Counted from the first letter of the stretch, positions 22,930-35,982 are shown. The stretch: DNA of 64,000 nt from Oreohelix idahoensis (GCA_024509875.1 JAMPIV010017546.1:158932-222931), one strand, 5' to 3'. The notes: a model not told the origin generated them from the sequence alone. Numbers and translations are program-made.

Positions 22930-24154
22930 TTGAACAAAGTTTACTTAAGTAATGTAATAGTCCAGGGAAAAGCTCATATGCGAGTAATTACAGACAAAAG
23001 GCATCCCCTGCATGGGAACATAGCTGACATCAAAGGTGCAAGAATAAGAGGGAGATGTGGTGGATGGCGCAGGCAGAGGCGACTATTAGACCGGTGCCCA
23101 CAGAATAAAATATATTCTAGGGGGAAGAGTGGAGTACGTCAGGTGAGAACTGGACGAACTACCAGCAAGTCGTCATCAGCCGCGGTAGGGGAGTGCAGAA
23201 CTTGAGGCAATGGAAACGCAGAGCTGGAAATTGATCAGCTGATAAATGATCATGCTGGGGATGATGATGCCTTTGTGTACACTGATGGCTCTGTAATCCG
23301 TGTTGAGAAATCAGGATGGGGCTTCTCGGAGAGAGTAAAAGGCAGGATCGTCACTGAACAAAGCGGGGTTTACATAATAACAACCTATAGCAAGAGAATG
23401 GAGGTAGATGCATCTACTGCAGCCCTGAGATGGCTGTTTGAAACTACATTAACAAGGACAGTTATTGCCTCAGACTCTGTAAACGTTTCGGAAGGTCCAA
23501 AATGAATGGCTACTGCATGAATGGAAAGCTCCATAGAAGCCTCAAATTTCCAGAAACTGGTGTCCCTCATATGAGCAAAAGAGAAAGCGCATATGAACAT
23601 CATCAGCACCATTTCTGGAAAAATTCTACGGAGATATCAACAGTCTCAAGCTGGCCACTGCTTTCTTTAAACATATTTAAGATGACGTCTGAACATATTT
23701 AAGATGGCGTCTGAACATATTTAAGATGGCGTCTGAGGGTGAACGAAGAAGAAGAAGAAACTGGTGTTGGTCTACTGTCCTGATCATGCAGGAGTACGCG
23801 GTAATGAAAAAGCTGACAGACTAGCTTCAAAAACATCCATAGTGGGCCATTGGATACGGATAATGGAGAGATGCTTAGGACAATTAATGATCGCCCGTTA
23901 GAGAAAGACAATCTAAGATTGCTGGAATTCAGCATCAAATGCAAGACTTGCTGAGTCGAACGTATGAGAGGATGCATTCATCGTGTACACAACTCAATCA
24001 GCGGGAAGCAGGAACAGTTAGCATTCATACCCTTCGACATTTGCTGAGGGAGACTGAGCAATTATGGGTTTGCCCGGAGTGCAGTGACGTTAATTCAGAT
24101 CAGCAAGAACAATTTCTAAATAATAAAGACGTCTCATTCATATTGTATCAGTAG
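22930..24154 (+). pseudogene. LINE 3' end with RNase H domain, interrupted
   Basis: Decayed 3' part of a non-LTR retrotransposon. VITDKRHPLHGNI near 22990 resembles the segment between RT and RNase H. The RNase H begins VYTDGSV at 23274 and includes SGWGFSERV, MEVDAST and ASDS. A younger LINE tail (23564-23756) cuts it, and the domain resumes at 23764 with VYCPDHAGVRGNEKADRLAS. The last readable part ends WVCPECSDVN at about 24110. Frames shift at several points, so it is not functional. The clade is not certain (an RNase H-bearing group such as I or Jockey). Confidence 0.82.
23564..23756 (+). mobile_element. 5'-truncated LINE tail inserted in another LINE
   Basis: A 193-bp insertion flanked by GAAACTGGTGT (23553-23563 and 23757-23767). 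Its last part encodes FYGDINSLKLATAFF, like LYGDSNSLTLTTAFF at the end of the LINE at 27225-27775, and ends in a GAA run. A 22-base segment (TTTAAGATGGCGTCTGAACA) is repeated three times before the tail. Confidence 0.82.
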
Positions 24155-26328
24155 TACAAACGGTAGAATGTCTTGGTGTAGGGTTTCTGGCCTTTCCGTA
24201 TGTGGTGATTTAGTTGTTATTATTGGTTTAAATATTATATTAATGGTATCTGGTGTGAGGTCAGCTATGCAAGTCCCTGAGGTTTATTAAATACAAATAA
24301 GTTTACAGGGTACCTGTCTGCTTCCACCACGACCTCACCCGATTATGTATCTTCCCCTACTGAAGTGTATTGGTGTGTGTATGTTGTCTAGCAAGTGTCT
24401 AGGGTATATGCAATGTGATGAAGTGTATGAACAGGACAACAACTACACCTATTACTAATAAACAATGATTAAACAAGTCACTGGGTAAAGTTTGGAATGT
24501 AACTTATTTTTTTTTTCAATTTATTTTCCTGTATCTAGTTATTCTTCTGACACAGGAATAATCAACTCAACATGATAATGAAATTATTTACAACCAATTA
24601 TTTTACAACTGTCATTGAATCGGTGTTATCCCACAATTATTTATATGTCTCAAGCTGGGAAAATGTCAAGTATTTCTTGCTCCTAGAAAAGGGTACAAGT
24701 TTATTGAACGTTTTTTGTTCCTCACTGTCTGATACACTAGCTTTTGTGAAAACTGAGAGAGTGGATTGTTTGTGATATCAATTTCCCAGACAAGTCTTAT
24801 CTGAGGTCTCTGGAACCAGGCTGGTTGAAGTATGTATAAAACGCCAGCATCCACTGCCAAGACACGATTCTGCTTCTATAGATACATCACTGTGTAGGTA
24901 CTCAGTAGTTAGGCCTCACTGCAGAACTTAGGGACAGGTGTTAGATCACCTGGGCTCACTTTCACTCGTAGATGAAACTCTGGAACAATACAAATGTGTC
25001 CCACTCAGCATCTAATAATCTCTCTCTTTCATTATTCTAACATGGCAATATCATCAGACATCAGTATGGTAACTAAACAATTAGTTAACGTTCTCAATTT
25101 GGTTGGTACCCCCTTCTGGATAAATAACTTTCAAACCCCCGTTTGACCTTTTCCTTGATAAAGGAAACATTTTACATTAATACTATCAAGTCATGTACAA
25201 TCACGGTGACTTGCTGAAGAAGACGGCCAGTGGTCTTCCTGGTCTTATGTTATAACACAACTTTTTTTTTTCATCATAAATATTTAATTTTCTTTTCTCC
25301 CCATATGGCAGAAAGCCTGCCTGGCTTTTCTACACCAGGTTAATACAGTTCCTAACAACGCTGTGAAACAACACAGAGTTTGATGTTGGCTACCCTCTAG
25401 ATAAATGTTTCCCCTTTAAGGTTCATACAGAGTCGACAATGCATACATGATAAAAATGACAATATAACTGTTAATATAAAGGTTTTCATTCTTACCGCAA
25501 TCAAAGAAATTTTAAACACCAATTAGTTGAATATTGCGATATATGGTAACAAATCCAGATCGCTGCTCGTGCAGAATTAGCAAACAAGACAGTACTCTTG
25601 CCTTGTCTATAACAACAACGTCTTTAGTGTAAGAAATTTTTCATCTAGTGGCCCCCTATACTCAATACTAATTGGTTTTATACAACCGTTTGTCTATTAT
25701 ACTACAGCCAATCAGAGACTGTTTAGTGAATAGCGTTCCTTTTCAAATAAAACTGACCTCAAATATTCAAAAATAAGGACTCCTTCCCCTTTAACCCCAC
25801 CTAAGGGCGAAACTGAGAAAGATTTTCAAGTCCATCTGTCTATCTGTCTTCAGTCCAACTTCTTTATTTCTTACTAGTTTTAAATACTAATACATACTTA
25901 TTAATCCTGCTGTTATCTATTACACAGTCAGTACATATTTATTCTTGTATGTTTTTCTAATGCCTAGTGTCGTTTTATTTCCTACAATGCTTCAATTAAA
26001 ACATTTCCTCTCCTATTCAATTTAAATTTGTAAACACGAACTAAGGTCACTCCGTCTCACATCCTATTTAGTTTTACACATTCAAAAAAACATCTCACGT
26101 TAATTGCATTTTTCCTTTTATTTTTAAACTACCGTATGCATGCAGACCGAACGGCGCTTGTAATACGTCACAAAGCCAACGCTAGCAAACGGCAAATCGT
26201 TTAGGCATTACTTCGGTGCTGGCGTATGGGAAGAAGCCAGTCAGACACACACGGGCTGGTTCTATATATTAGCATTGGGAGTACAATTTCCTGGAATTTA
26301 GCGTTTGTTCTCACAGATTTTACTACAC
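24155..26328. other. AT-rich intergenic DNA, possible old LTR remnants
   Basis: No gene recognised. 24163-24200 is the LINE 3' tail discussed in the findings. A TATAAAA at about 24835 and a stretch at 24390-24475 vaguely similar to 62150-62215 hint at a decayed LTR. Nothing else could be identified. Confidence 0.4.
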
Positions 26329-26640
26329 CGTAGAATGTCTTGGTGTAGGGTTTTTGGCCTTTCCGGGTGACGCACTCTCTCTTCGGCTGGCGTTCTAGGT
26401 CTTGGCTGCCTTTAGGGAACTACCCATGTTTTATTTTTATTATTATTATGTTTATATTTAATTAGATTCTTATGTGTCCTATTTAGCCCTCAACTTCTTT
26501 CTTTCCTTTCCCTGACGAAGGCCTTGTGGCCGCATCGTTGGCTATTTTCTTTGTCTTTTGTCCTCGTAAGACGAATCACCTTTTTTCAATTTTTTTCATA
26601 CCCATCCATTGTACTCCACGTCTTACCGCAGTTCCCCCTC
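26329..26640 (+). repeat. LINE tail fragment and Penelope-like terminal repeat fragment
   Basis: 26329-26366 repeats the LINE tail found at 24163. From about 26490, CCCTGACGAAGGCCTTGTGG, followed by CCGCATCG, matches both arms of the inverted repeat at 28512-29525 together with their flanks (TTCTTTCC before, CTCGTAAGACGAAT after). It is thus a fragment of the same family. Confidence 0.6.
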
Positions 26641-26754
26641 ATCTTCCTCGACTAAATATGTATCAGGGCCACCATTGTTGAACTAATGACAACAACTAGC
26701 GCCACCATTGTTGAACTAATGACAAGAACTAGACAAGTGTCAGGGGAACAAGAA

Positions 26755-27030
26755 ATGAGAAGACGATCTTGCATTGGGTAGGACACACGGTTAGGAAACC
26801 TGCTGAGAACTTTATCAGGCAGTCCTTATTCGGGGATCCTCAGGGTAAGAGAAACAGATGTAGACCACAACAACAACAACCACAACAACAACAACGCGGA
26901 GAAGAGAACTGGAGACAAAAATTAATATTAACGAGACATGGACAACCGTGAGATGATGCCACGTGACAGGAACACTTGGCAATATTTTGTTGAAGGCCTA
27001 GGCGTCTTGAGAAGAAGGTTATTAATGATA
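26755..27030 (+). pseudogene. RTE-like LINE, C-terminal fragment
   Basis: Encodes LHWVGHTVRKP, RQSLFGDPQGKR and, after frame changes, WQYFVEGLG, the pattern of an RTE-type endonuclease-reverse transcriptase C-terminus (WIGHxxRKP, NPQGKRxxGRP, WxxFVxGLC). A CAA repeat (26868-26895) has expanded inside it. Heavily decayed. Confidence 0.75.
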
Positions 27031-27224
27031 ATTACGATGATAATGAGGATAAATATGCTGTATAGTTTTCCGTTATGGTAAAAGAACCCTTTATGTTCCC
27101 TAGGACATGAGCTTACTATTATCAAAGTCTGGCGCTCGTTATACCAGATGTTCCCTGCCCATCTTGTCAACCCCTCCTCACAATCATTCTTTATGTACAC
27201 ACACACTTGTGCACAAGTAATCAG

Positions 27225-27775
27225 ACCGTCTTGAACTAGAACTTTGTCAACGATTCAAGTGTTGTGATCCAATGGATCCCATCTTATTGTAACATCACCG
27301 GCAATGAAGAGGCTGACAGAATGGCAAAAGAAGGTTCACATCTACCTCAGCCTGATGCAAGCACAGCTTTTGAGGAGGCAAAGAGTTTTATCAGAATCAG
27401 ATACAGAAACAAATGGAATGTAGCACATCCAGGGCACACACAGAATGATGCTTACTACCAGCTCCACAGAAGAGAAAAAGTGGTAATCTTCAGACTCCGC
27501 ACTGGCCACAACAGATTGAGATACCATCTATTCAACAAGCTAAAGATAGGAACTACCGATCAGTGTAACTGTGGCACTGATAAAATGACTGCTGAACATT
27601 TTCTTCAAAGTTGCCCCTTATATGTGGTACAAAGAAAGTGCATAGGCCGACGCCAGCTCCTTTCGTGGACAAGCTTTACGGGGATTCAAATAGCCTCACA
27701 CTGACTACTGCTTTCTTTGTGAACATTCATGTAGACGTCTGAGAGTGTACGAAGAAGAATTTTTTTTTTTTTTTA
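27225..27775 (+). pseudogene. LINE RNase H and C-terminal domain
   Basis: Open to 27704. The RNase H end reads VIQWIPSYCNITGNEEADRMA. The C-terminal region follows with FRLRTGHNRLRYHLFNKLKIG and the CNCG...TAEHFLQSCP zinc-binding block typical of Jockey-type LINEs. The last codons and 3' tail (GAAGAAGAA then T-rich) match the short insert at 23564-23756. The 5' part is missing. Confidence 0.82.
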
Positions 27776-28511
27776 AACGTCATGATGTATAAACATTTAT
27801 AACATAATTACGTCCTTTTGATAAGTATTCGAACATCTAAATGTTTATAAAATAAATTAATTCCCTTGCATACATATATCAACAGTGTTGTAGATTTAAT
27901 GGTAGGAAAAATATGAGGAAAATATCAGTTTCAAACTACACTCTCTATATGTCACCATGTCAACTTTAAACAGACCAACAGGAAGCCATAAACCAGACAG
28001 ATGGGCTTAGTTAAACACATTTATAAACTATTTACTACACACAAAATTACAATGCACATATTTATTTTTAGCACACAATAACACAGAAATAGATCAAGAA
28101 GAGAAAAAAATAATGTAAGTGTTAAGTTATTTTATAATCATAGAGGGGGAGTTAAATGTTTGAGATCCTCACATGTGAGTCTAGTATTTTGTAGACGCAC
28201 ATTTGAGCGCATCTAAGTTAATTGTAGGTTCATTGTATTATTTGCGTACGACCGTGCACCATTCTTAAACGTGTATGGCTCGGTTTGTCACGGTGATCTG
28301 TTGCTATCCAGCAAACGTACTTGAGGCAGATCCCGATATCCTCCGTCTTGTAAAGACGTGAATTTTTCGTGTGCTTATCCTTAGTTCAGGAAAGACACGG
28401 CCATAAAGTAATTATAATCGTCTATAAGATGAAGATGTTGTTCTTGAGGAGAAAATACTAAGACATGCTCGATTTGAATATTTAGCCAGAAAACGGCTTA
28501 TTTTATAAGTA
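27776..28511. other. AT-rich spacer, no gene
   Basis: No frame, RNA or repeat recognised. The last 13 bases are the left target duplication of the next element. Confidence 0.5.
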
Positions 28512-29525
28512 AGTATATGAGGAGAACTGCCGTAAGACGGGGTAAAACAGTTGAAAAAAAAACACACACACCCACACAAATAGTAATACGTCTTACAAGG
28601 AGAAGGACAAGAAAAAGATACGTTGCGGCCACAAGGCCTTCGTCAGGGACAGACAAACAAGAGACAGGAGGGAAAGAAAATGAGAATTAAGTAGAGAACA
28701 TGAAACTATAAAAATAAGAGAAAAAAACTCCTTTAATATTAAGTCCAGTCACATGTGAAGCAAGATGGCTGCCACTAAACCGGAAAGAGGAAGTTGATAG
28801 TACATTAAAAATAAGAAATAATGAAAACAAGAGGAAGTTAATAGTACATTAAAAATAAGAAATAATGAAAACAAGAGGAAGTTGATAGTACATGTATTAT
28901 GACTTTCTACTTTGATGCGATTACCCTTTTTTTTTTTTTTTATTACCATTTTTTTAATTTAATAATTTTATTTATTTATTTATTTACTTATTATTATTAC
29001 TTTTTTTTTTTTAATTTGTTTATTTATTTTATTTTATAAAAAAAAATTTTTTTTTAATTATTTTTTTCCTTTATTATTTTTTATTTTATTTAATTCTTTC
29101 TTTATTTTTTATTTTTATTTATTTATTTATTTATTTGTTTTAAATTTATTAATTATTATTATTTATTTATTTATATTTTATTTTATTTATTTTTTTATTT
29201 TATTTATTATTTATTGATTACTTTTTTCTCACTCTTTTCCAGTCCTTGTTTTCATTATTTCTTATTTTTAATGTACTATCAACTTCCTCTTTCCGGTTTA
29301 GTGGCAGCCATCTTGCTTCACATGTGACTGGACTTAATATTAAGGGAGTTTTTTTCTCTTATTTTTATAGTTTCATGTTCTCTACTTAATTCTCATTTTC
29401 TTTCCCTCCTGTCTCTTGTTTGTCCGACCCTGACGAAGGCCTTGTGGCCGCAACGTAGGTTTTTCTTGTCCTTCTCCTTGTAAGACGTATTACTATTTGT
29501 GTGGGTGTGTGTTTTTTTTTTCAAC
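28512..29525. mobile_element. Long inverted-repeat insertion, Penelope-like terminal repeats
   Basis: Two arms in opposite orientation (about 28549-28890 and 29240-29525), nearly identical, flank a T-rich low-complexity centre. A 13-base direct repeat TATTTTATAAGTA lies on both sides (28499-28511, 29526-29538). Each arm carries CTGACGAAGGCCTTGTGGCC followed by GCAACGT, which resembles a hammerhead ribozyme core. An extra 37 bases lie between the left duplication and the left arm. Inverted terminal repeats, a short one-sided extension, 10-15 base duplications and hammerhead motifs are known features of Penelope-like elements. No protein remains. A 44-bp tandem repeat (28791-28895) lies in the left arm. 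Confidence 0.7.
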
Positions 29526-29538
29526 TATTTTATAAGTA

Positions 29539-31529
29539 TGTTGTCTCGGATACTTTATCTCCTGTAAACGTTACGGCAGAGCTTCAATTTGACCAGATAT
29601 GTCAAATTGTTAGTGTGTTCCCTCTAACGCTAGGAGCTGATTGAAGCGTAAAGATATATGTATCTACGTAAAGGATATAAACGGTCAATTCGATAGAACC
29701 ATGTATACTACCAAGCCGTTAACCTTGACGTCATAACGGCGAGTGCTGTCAATCAACGTCCATGTTGATTACTATATATTCAATGTATATGCTGTCAGAA
29801 CCATAGCGATGAACTGTAATTGTACATGATGTCAACGTCTTTCTTCGTAATGAATCGTATCGTTATTCCCGTGCAACAACTGGGCCAGTATGCCTTATTT
29901 ACCAGTTGGTCAATCTTATGACCCAATTTTTACCGTTGCGTTTGTCTGGTCATCACTATCCATAACGAAGCGACGGCCCACAACAACTTTCGCCCCATAA
30001 CCAAGAACGCATCGATAACAGTAAGTAAGATCTACAAGAAACAAAATCCATGCCAGTTGTGATGTAATTTCTTCTCTTGTAATCCATGATATTGTTGTTA
30101 GTGTATAATTCTTCTTTCTTCTTTGTCATTGGTTGGCACATTACATAATGGGAGTCATGGACACTTTGAGCCATGGGTGTTGGTACATCATTCTCCACTA
30201 GGAGTGTCACAGGATTGAAATCCCCTGGTCTGCAGTGATAGTCCAATGTCACGAGAGGGTAGATTATGATTGAAATTACAAATATCCTGGACACAAAGTT
30301 GTATCAGGTGATACCAGGATAGTGCCAGATAAGAGACTGGTCTTATAAGAAATACCACCTTCTCTGAAAAGAGTAAGGGTGTATAGACATCAAAGGTAAG
30401 ATCAAGCTGTATAAGTTTCTAGGTATGATGATAGTGTATTATCTTAGATTCCTATGTGCTCCTCTCAAGATCCTCCTCTGTTTATATTGTTAAGCTCTGC
30501 TAGGGGTATTAACTAAAATATCTTACTTACTTAGTCGTTCAACTTCTACGTGTTTGCTTTAAAACACGATTACGCGAACTAAACTATATACCAACAAGAA
30601 CTGTAACTTAACTTAAACAATTTAAGTAAGTCTGCTGCTAAATATACAATTTATTTTACATTTTTTTTCTTTTCTGCTTGAAAATCATTCAAGAAACTCA
30701 AAGTTTGCTTACAAAATTACATAAGTAAAAAAACCTGCAAATTCTCAAAATTATTTACAGTCTTTTAACTTTGTAGGAACGTTCTCCTCTCTAGGCTGAA
30801 ATCCCTTTAGTTGAAGACAGTCTGTATGTTATGATTTATTCTATCTTCTTCACAGTTCCTGGAATTAAGTAACTACTGACTAGGACGTTTGCCTAGCTAA
30901 AATGCACTGTTTATTCATCAGTATACTATCTATTTTGTGGTGATGCTGGGATAAACTTTACAGTAGCCTGGTGTGGCTACTTAGCTTCAATTCTTGATTT
31001 TATAGTCTGTTCCACCTCTGGTCTGGCAAGAACTGTGTCTCCTCCAGGCATTAGGTTCTGGGTAACCGTCCCTCTAACATTAAAGGGCGCTCGTACCACT
31101 AGCTCCTATAGTAGAGTCTGGCTCCTTAAGGTGGATGTTAATTGCAGGATGCAACCTGAAATATATTTAATTTCACCACTATATTGCCCATCTCTATCCC
31201 TTTTTCTCAGAAGTAGGAGATGAGAGATAGTTTCAGAAGACAGAGTGCAGATAGACGCACAGGTCATATCAAATCAGCAACAACGCAATCCAGGTCTCTG
31301 TGAATATATCTTTCTCCAATTCCTTGGTTATAGTTCTCTGTCCATGATTCGCCTCCATACATTTATTACGTCTTGTGTGATATACTAAGTAATAACTCAA
31401 ACAATACAGTAATACAATTCCTTTCATCCTTTCCTATGTTCCTGGTGTGTGGTCCATTCCTTCAAGAAATAATTCTTTAAATACTTTTCTAAAACTATAG
31501 ACACACTTTCACTACCATTCTCAAATTAT

Positions 31530-31560
<31 letters not shown>

Positions 31561-34500
31561 CATTCTTTCTTACCCTCAGGCCCATACAGTCGAGCTGTTA
31601 ATGGTTATAATGGTCTGCTCTCAGATACAGAAAGCAAAGGCACTCTTCATTAACACTTTTATCGCTCGCTGTAATTTTTAAAATATTATGGCATCGATTT
31701 GCACGATGCAGGGTCTTATATAGGTCACATCCGGCGACACAGAGGACAGTTGCCGAGATTTGCTTGAGTTCCCAAAATGTATGCATAATTTTGTCTCGAT
31801 GTACAAATATATAAAACTAAGATTTTAATTATCTTCCTTATTCTGGAGCGATTTTCTTCATCTAAAGCTTAAAATATGCTCTGAATTAATCTTCATCTAT
31901 CTAATTAATTGACTTTATATTACATTCTTTAGTTTTATTCTATGCGTAGCTTAAACAGCAAAATTTTGGACTTGCCTGATGTCACGATGCATTCCACTCG
32001 AGATTTCTCTAGTAATATAATACTTTCCGTGGAGGTCTTTGCACACACGTATAAATGAACATTCCTAGTTGTGAATTCTTGACCTCTGCCATGTTGTACT
32101 TCGCTCATAAGTCTGTAGTTAGATTCCACATGCAACGGATTTGTACAGATTTGAGACTCCATGCTGAATGCCTAATCGTTTTGTAAACAACCGAATAAAG
32201 ACGGCGTTTCATTGGTTCGGCTTTCCTATAGTATTTATAAAGTATGGCATTCCGTTTGGGTAACGAATGACGTGTTGTGAATCAGATTTCACGACATCCA
32301 ACAATGGCCAACATTCAGAAAATACAATGAGGGTCTTCAAAGGCTTCGCTCAAGATTATATACTTTTTGCAGCGTTGTAAAAAGAAAGATGGTGCTTCTA
32401 TTTTAGAGAATCCTCATGGCATTTTCCAGAAATCAAGAACAACACTGAGATCATCTAAGCCGGCATGAAATTATTATCTGCCCGCCCCTTCTATAAAGAT
32501 ATATTTGCTCGTTTCTAAGCTTCCAACTGAATTATTCAGTACAATATTACTTTAGTAGCTCTGATGTATTATATATTTAAAATAACGTATTCATACGTGC
32601 GCTCTTCACTCTGTAATGATTACATGAACTATCAATTTGCATTTACATATAACAAACTTAATAATCAATTATTGCATAACGAGAGTAAACCAATAAATGA
32701 ATTTAGGAAATTAAAGATACTCCAGAGATATACACTTCTATGCGTGAATTATCACGCAAAATATAGAGTTTTTTCCTCATAGAAAAAACAATAATGGTGA
32801 AGGTGTTTTGTATTAGTTCGTTTGCTATGACCTGTTAAAAATCCCTTATCTGGCCAGATGTTGAAAATAGTTTGCTGACTGCTCCGTAAATCGTCGACTT
32901 CTATGATGAGGGCACGTTCCAGGCGTTGTTGCTTGTTTAACCGCTCCGAATTTCAAGGCAAGGATCTTCACAACCCATCGAAGGCTACACATACATCTGG
33001 CGTAGACCACTAGCTCTTGATACACCGACTCGTATCAAGCTGAATGGAACACAGTGCCGGTGTCTAAGATTGTGCTACATTATAAGGAACTTTTTCTCCC
33101 CGCTCCCAGCTTGCTACGCGTGTGAAAGTATCCAATCCGAAGTAGTCTATTTTAATATATTTCATCTAGACCAAGCATATTCGAATGTCTGGCGTTAGTT
33201 TAGGTCTTCTTCTATTCTCTATAGAACAATGATTTCACGAACCACCACTGGAAGAGCTCGTGACTGCTTTATGCGGGTTTCTCATAGAGAACCAAAATCA
33301 GAGGTAGTCCCAAGTTCCATGTGGAGCAGGAAGTGGATGATGGCATAAATGATGTACATACTTATTATGTTAACATTTTCAATCAGTGCATATGTAAATG
33401 TAAACAAGTTCAATATAAATGCAATGGACGTTTTCCGCTCACTGGGATTAATATAAATGCTCAGAGAGGGTAAAGTTCTGAGGCAGATGGGATGGTGGAA
33501 TGAAAAGGGGGCACCTGATTTTTTTGTCAGGAAACCCAATACTCAGAAAGGCATTTGTTTCTGTCTTATTTCATGATACTAGTGGGCGGTACCGATTGGT
33601 GGTAATATCTGTGGAACAAGTGAGTGGGATAAGTGGCCTTTAGTCAAAGCTAGACACCATCATCAGACGGGTCTTGAAGACGCCGGACCAGCTTTGTAAT
33701 TCCTCTATGATACTTCTTGGAACGTGTTACCGCCACCAGACTGAATTAGTGAGGAGAGTGAACCAGTCTACAATCTGCAAAGATCCAAACGTCGACTGGA
33801 GCAGAAACCAACCGACCTCCTACTGGCAGCTAAGTACACACTTAAAAGCTGCCAAGTGAACTTTCCCAAGAAGAACATTTCCTTAACTAACCATAACATC
33901 ACCTGTGATGAGTTTTTAAAGAATTATTTTTTTTTTACACTGTTAAATGTAATTGTTTAAAAAATTTGTTACCTGTATATATACAAATGTGTAGTTGATT
34001 TAATCATTTTGAGTGTACTGCACACGTATGTCTCAGTTATTTTAAACACACTTAAACTGAGCTATTAAATTAATATTTCACTGAATTAAATCAGTTGGGG
34101 CCTTGAACGAGCTAAAATACATAATAATTCTTCATAAAATATATCAGGCAGATAAAAAATTAACAATTGCTCAGACCAAATCAGCATTGTTCTTGATTTC
34201 TGAAATATCTCGTGAAGACTCCCTCAAGATAGAAGCATCATCCTTCTTGTATTCACAACTCTGCCAAGAGTTATTTTGAGCGAAGGTAGAATATACCTTT
34301 GAAGATGCTCGTTATATACGTACTCTAGGGTTGGTCATTGTTGGACCATCACTGCAGAGCAAGGGAAGTCAATCCCGTGACAATTTCTGTAAATCTGGCA
34401 CACACAATTGTGTCAGTATGTTTAGAAAAGCCTCCAAAAGCCCTTAATATTTTGCCGCAAATCATGCAGTCATTGACGTTTCAGTAGAATCTGTTAAATT

Positions 34501-34943
34501 ATTCGTGTATTCAGTTAAATCTCAAATTATGTAAATATATTCCGAAGTGTAAAACATAATGGGGAAAACCCCACTAATTTTTAAACAAATTCACGATTAC
34601 ATGCTAACAATCGTTTTCCTTCGCAGCAAAAATAAATGTGTATTGAGCTGATGGCACGTGATAGGCCGACTTGACATGTGCTTGTGGATGACCTACATTC
34701 CTTAGGAAGCTGGAGGGTATTGAGTGAATACTGAAACTATTATTTAGTAGAAGGATCAATTTGCAGCTATGCTGTAAGAAGATTGACGAGTGCTGAGTAG
34801 ATGAAGAATGAGCAGAAGAACAGTTGACAATTTAATTCCAGAACGACCTTTCACATCTTCCATTATGCCCCTAGAGGTCACTAGAAACAAGCCAGAAAAT
34901 TGTAATTAAGGCAGAAGCGTCTTTCCTGAAAAAAATATGATCA
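29539..34943. other. Long AT-rich spacer, no gene recognised
   Basis: 5.4 kb without a supported gene or identifiable element. Open frames of 60-110 codons (for example minus 29956-30294) have no motif. The piece CTTACTTACTTAGTCGTTC at 30523-30541 is the complement of part of the 61-bp minisatellite at 42665. A TA microsatellite lies at 31534-31561. Confidence 0.5.
31534..31561. repeat. TA microsatellite
   Basis: About 14 TA units. Confidence 0.95.
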
Positions 34944-35261
34944 TCTAAGGTCAGTGTTCCCCAAAGTGTGGTACCCATACCCCAAAGGTACGCTAAAGTA
35001 TTTCAGTCTGTACATGGCAGAGAATTTCAATGTTACTTTATCATTTGATTTTCAGAATCCATCATACATAACTGCTGACCTGTATGAATGTTGGTTGCTT
35101 TTTATTATTAGCTACGTTATTTAGATAAGTTTCGTTTAAAATTATTATTTCTGTATATATAATGTATATTGTATAACGTTTATTAGTAACATGTTCATAA
35201 ATTATTAATCATCATCATTAGGTACATTTGATTCGCATCAAAGGTCGGCTGAAATGGATCT

Positions 35262-35594
35262 CCAATGTCTCCTGTCTCTTGTCTTGATGGTGCACTCTGA
35301 TAGACTCTTTCCTGTCTTTTGTCTTGACGGTGCACTCTGATAGACTCTTTCCTGTCTCTTGTCTTGATGGTGCACTCTGATAGACTCTTTCCTGTCTCTT
35401 GTCTTGATGGTGCACTCTGATAGACTTTCATGTCCATCTATTGTCTTGATGGTGCACTCTGATAGACTTTCATGTCCATCTCTTGTCTTGATGGTGCACT
35501 CTGATAGACTCTTTCTTGTCTCTTGTCTTGATGGTGCACTCTGATAGACTCTTTCCTGTCTCTTGTCTTGATGGTGCACTCTGATAGACTTTCC
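35262..35594. repeat. 40-bp tandem repeat derived from LINE coding sequence
   Basis: Eight units with GATGGTGCACTCTGATAGAC beginning at 35286, 35326, 35366, 35406, 35448, 35490, 35530 and 35570 (one unit has GACGG). Six steps or units are 40 bp and two are 42 bp. The complement corresponds to the stretch encoding KSLSECTTKTRDR in the LINE at 44949-44990, which is single-copy there. Confidence 0.93.
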
Positions 35595-35872
35595 TTTCCG
35601 CGCTGTCTTCCTCTTGCATATTTGCCTTCAACCCCTCTTTCTAATATGGTCTTCAGTAAGGTGGTATGTATGTATTTTTACATGGCCAAAATAGTTTAGC
35701 TAATTTTCATCTCCTTCATTAATTCTCTTTTTTATTCTTAGATTTTCTAGGACTTCTTTATTTATTTTCTTCTGTTTCCAAGAGATGTGCCCCATTCTTC
35801 TATAAAACCACATCTCAAAGGCCTCCATTGCTTGATCATTGTCCATGTTTGTACACCACACAGTAATGAACA

Positions 35873-35982
<110 letters not shown>

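Noticed and set aside
29956..30294. 112-codon minus-strand frame as a gene
   Set aside because: No motif; composition is that of the AT-rich spacer.
35238..35579. Open frames of 65-113 codons on the minus strand as a repeat protein
   Set aside because: They are the three frames of a 40-bp tandem repeat inside a LINE.
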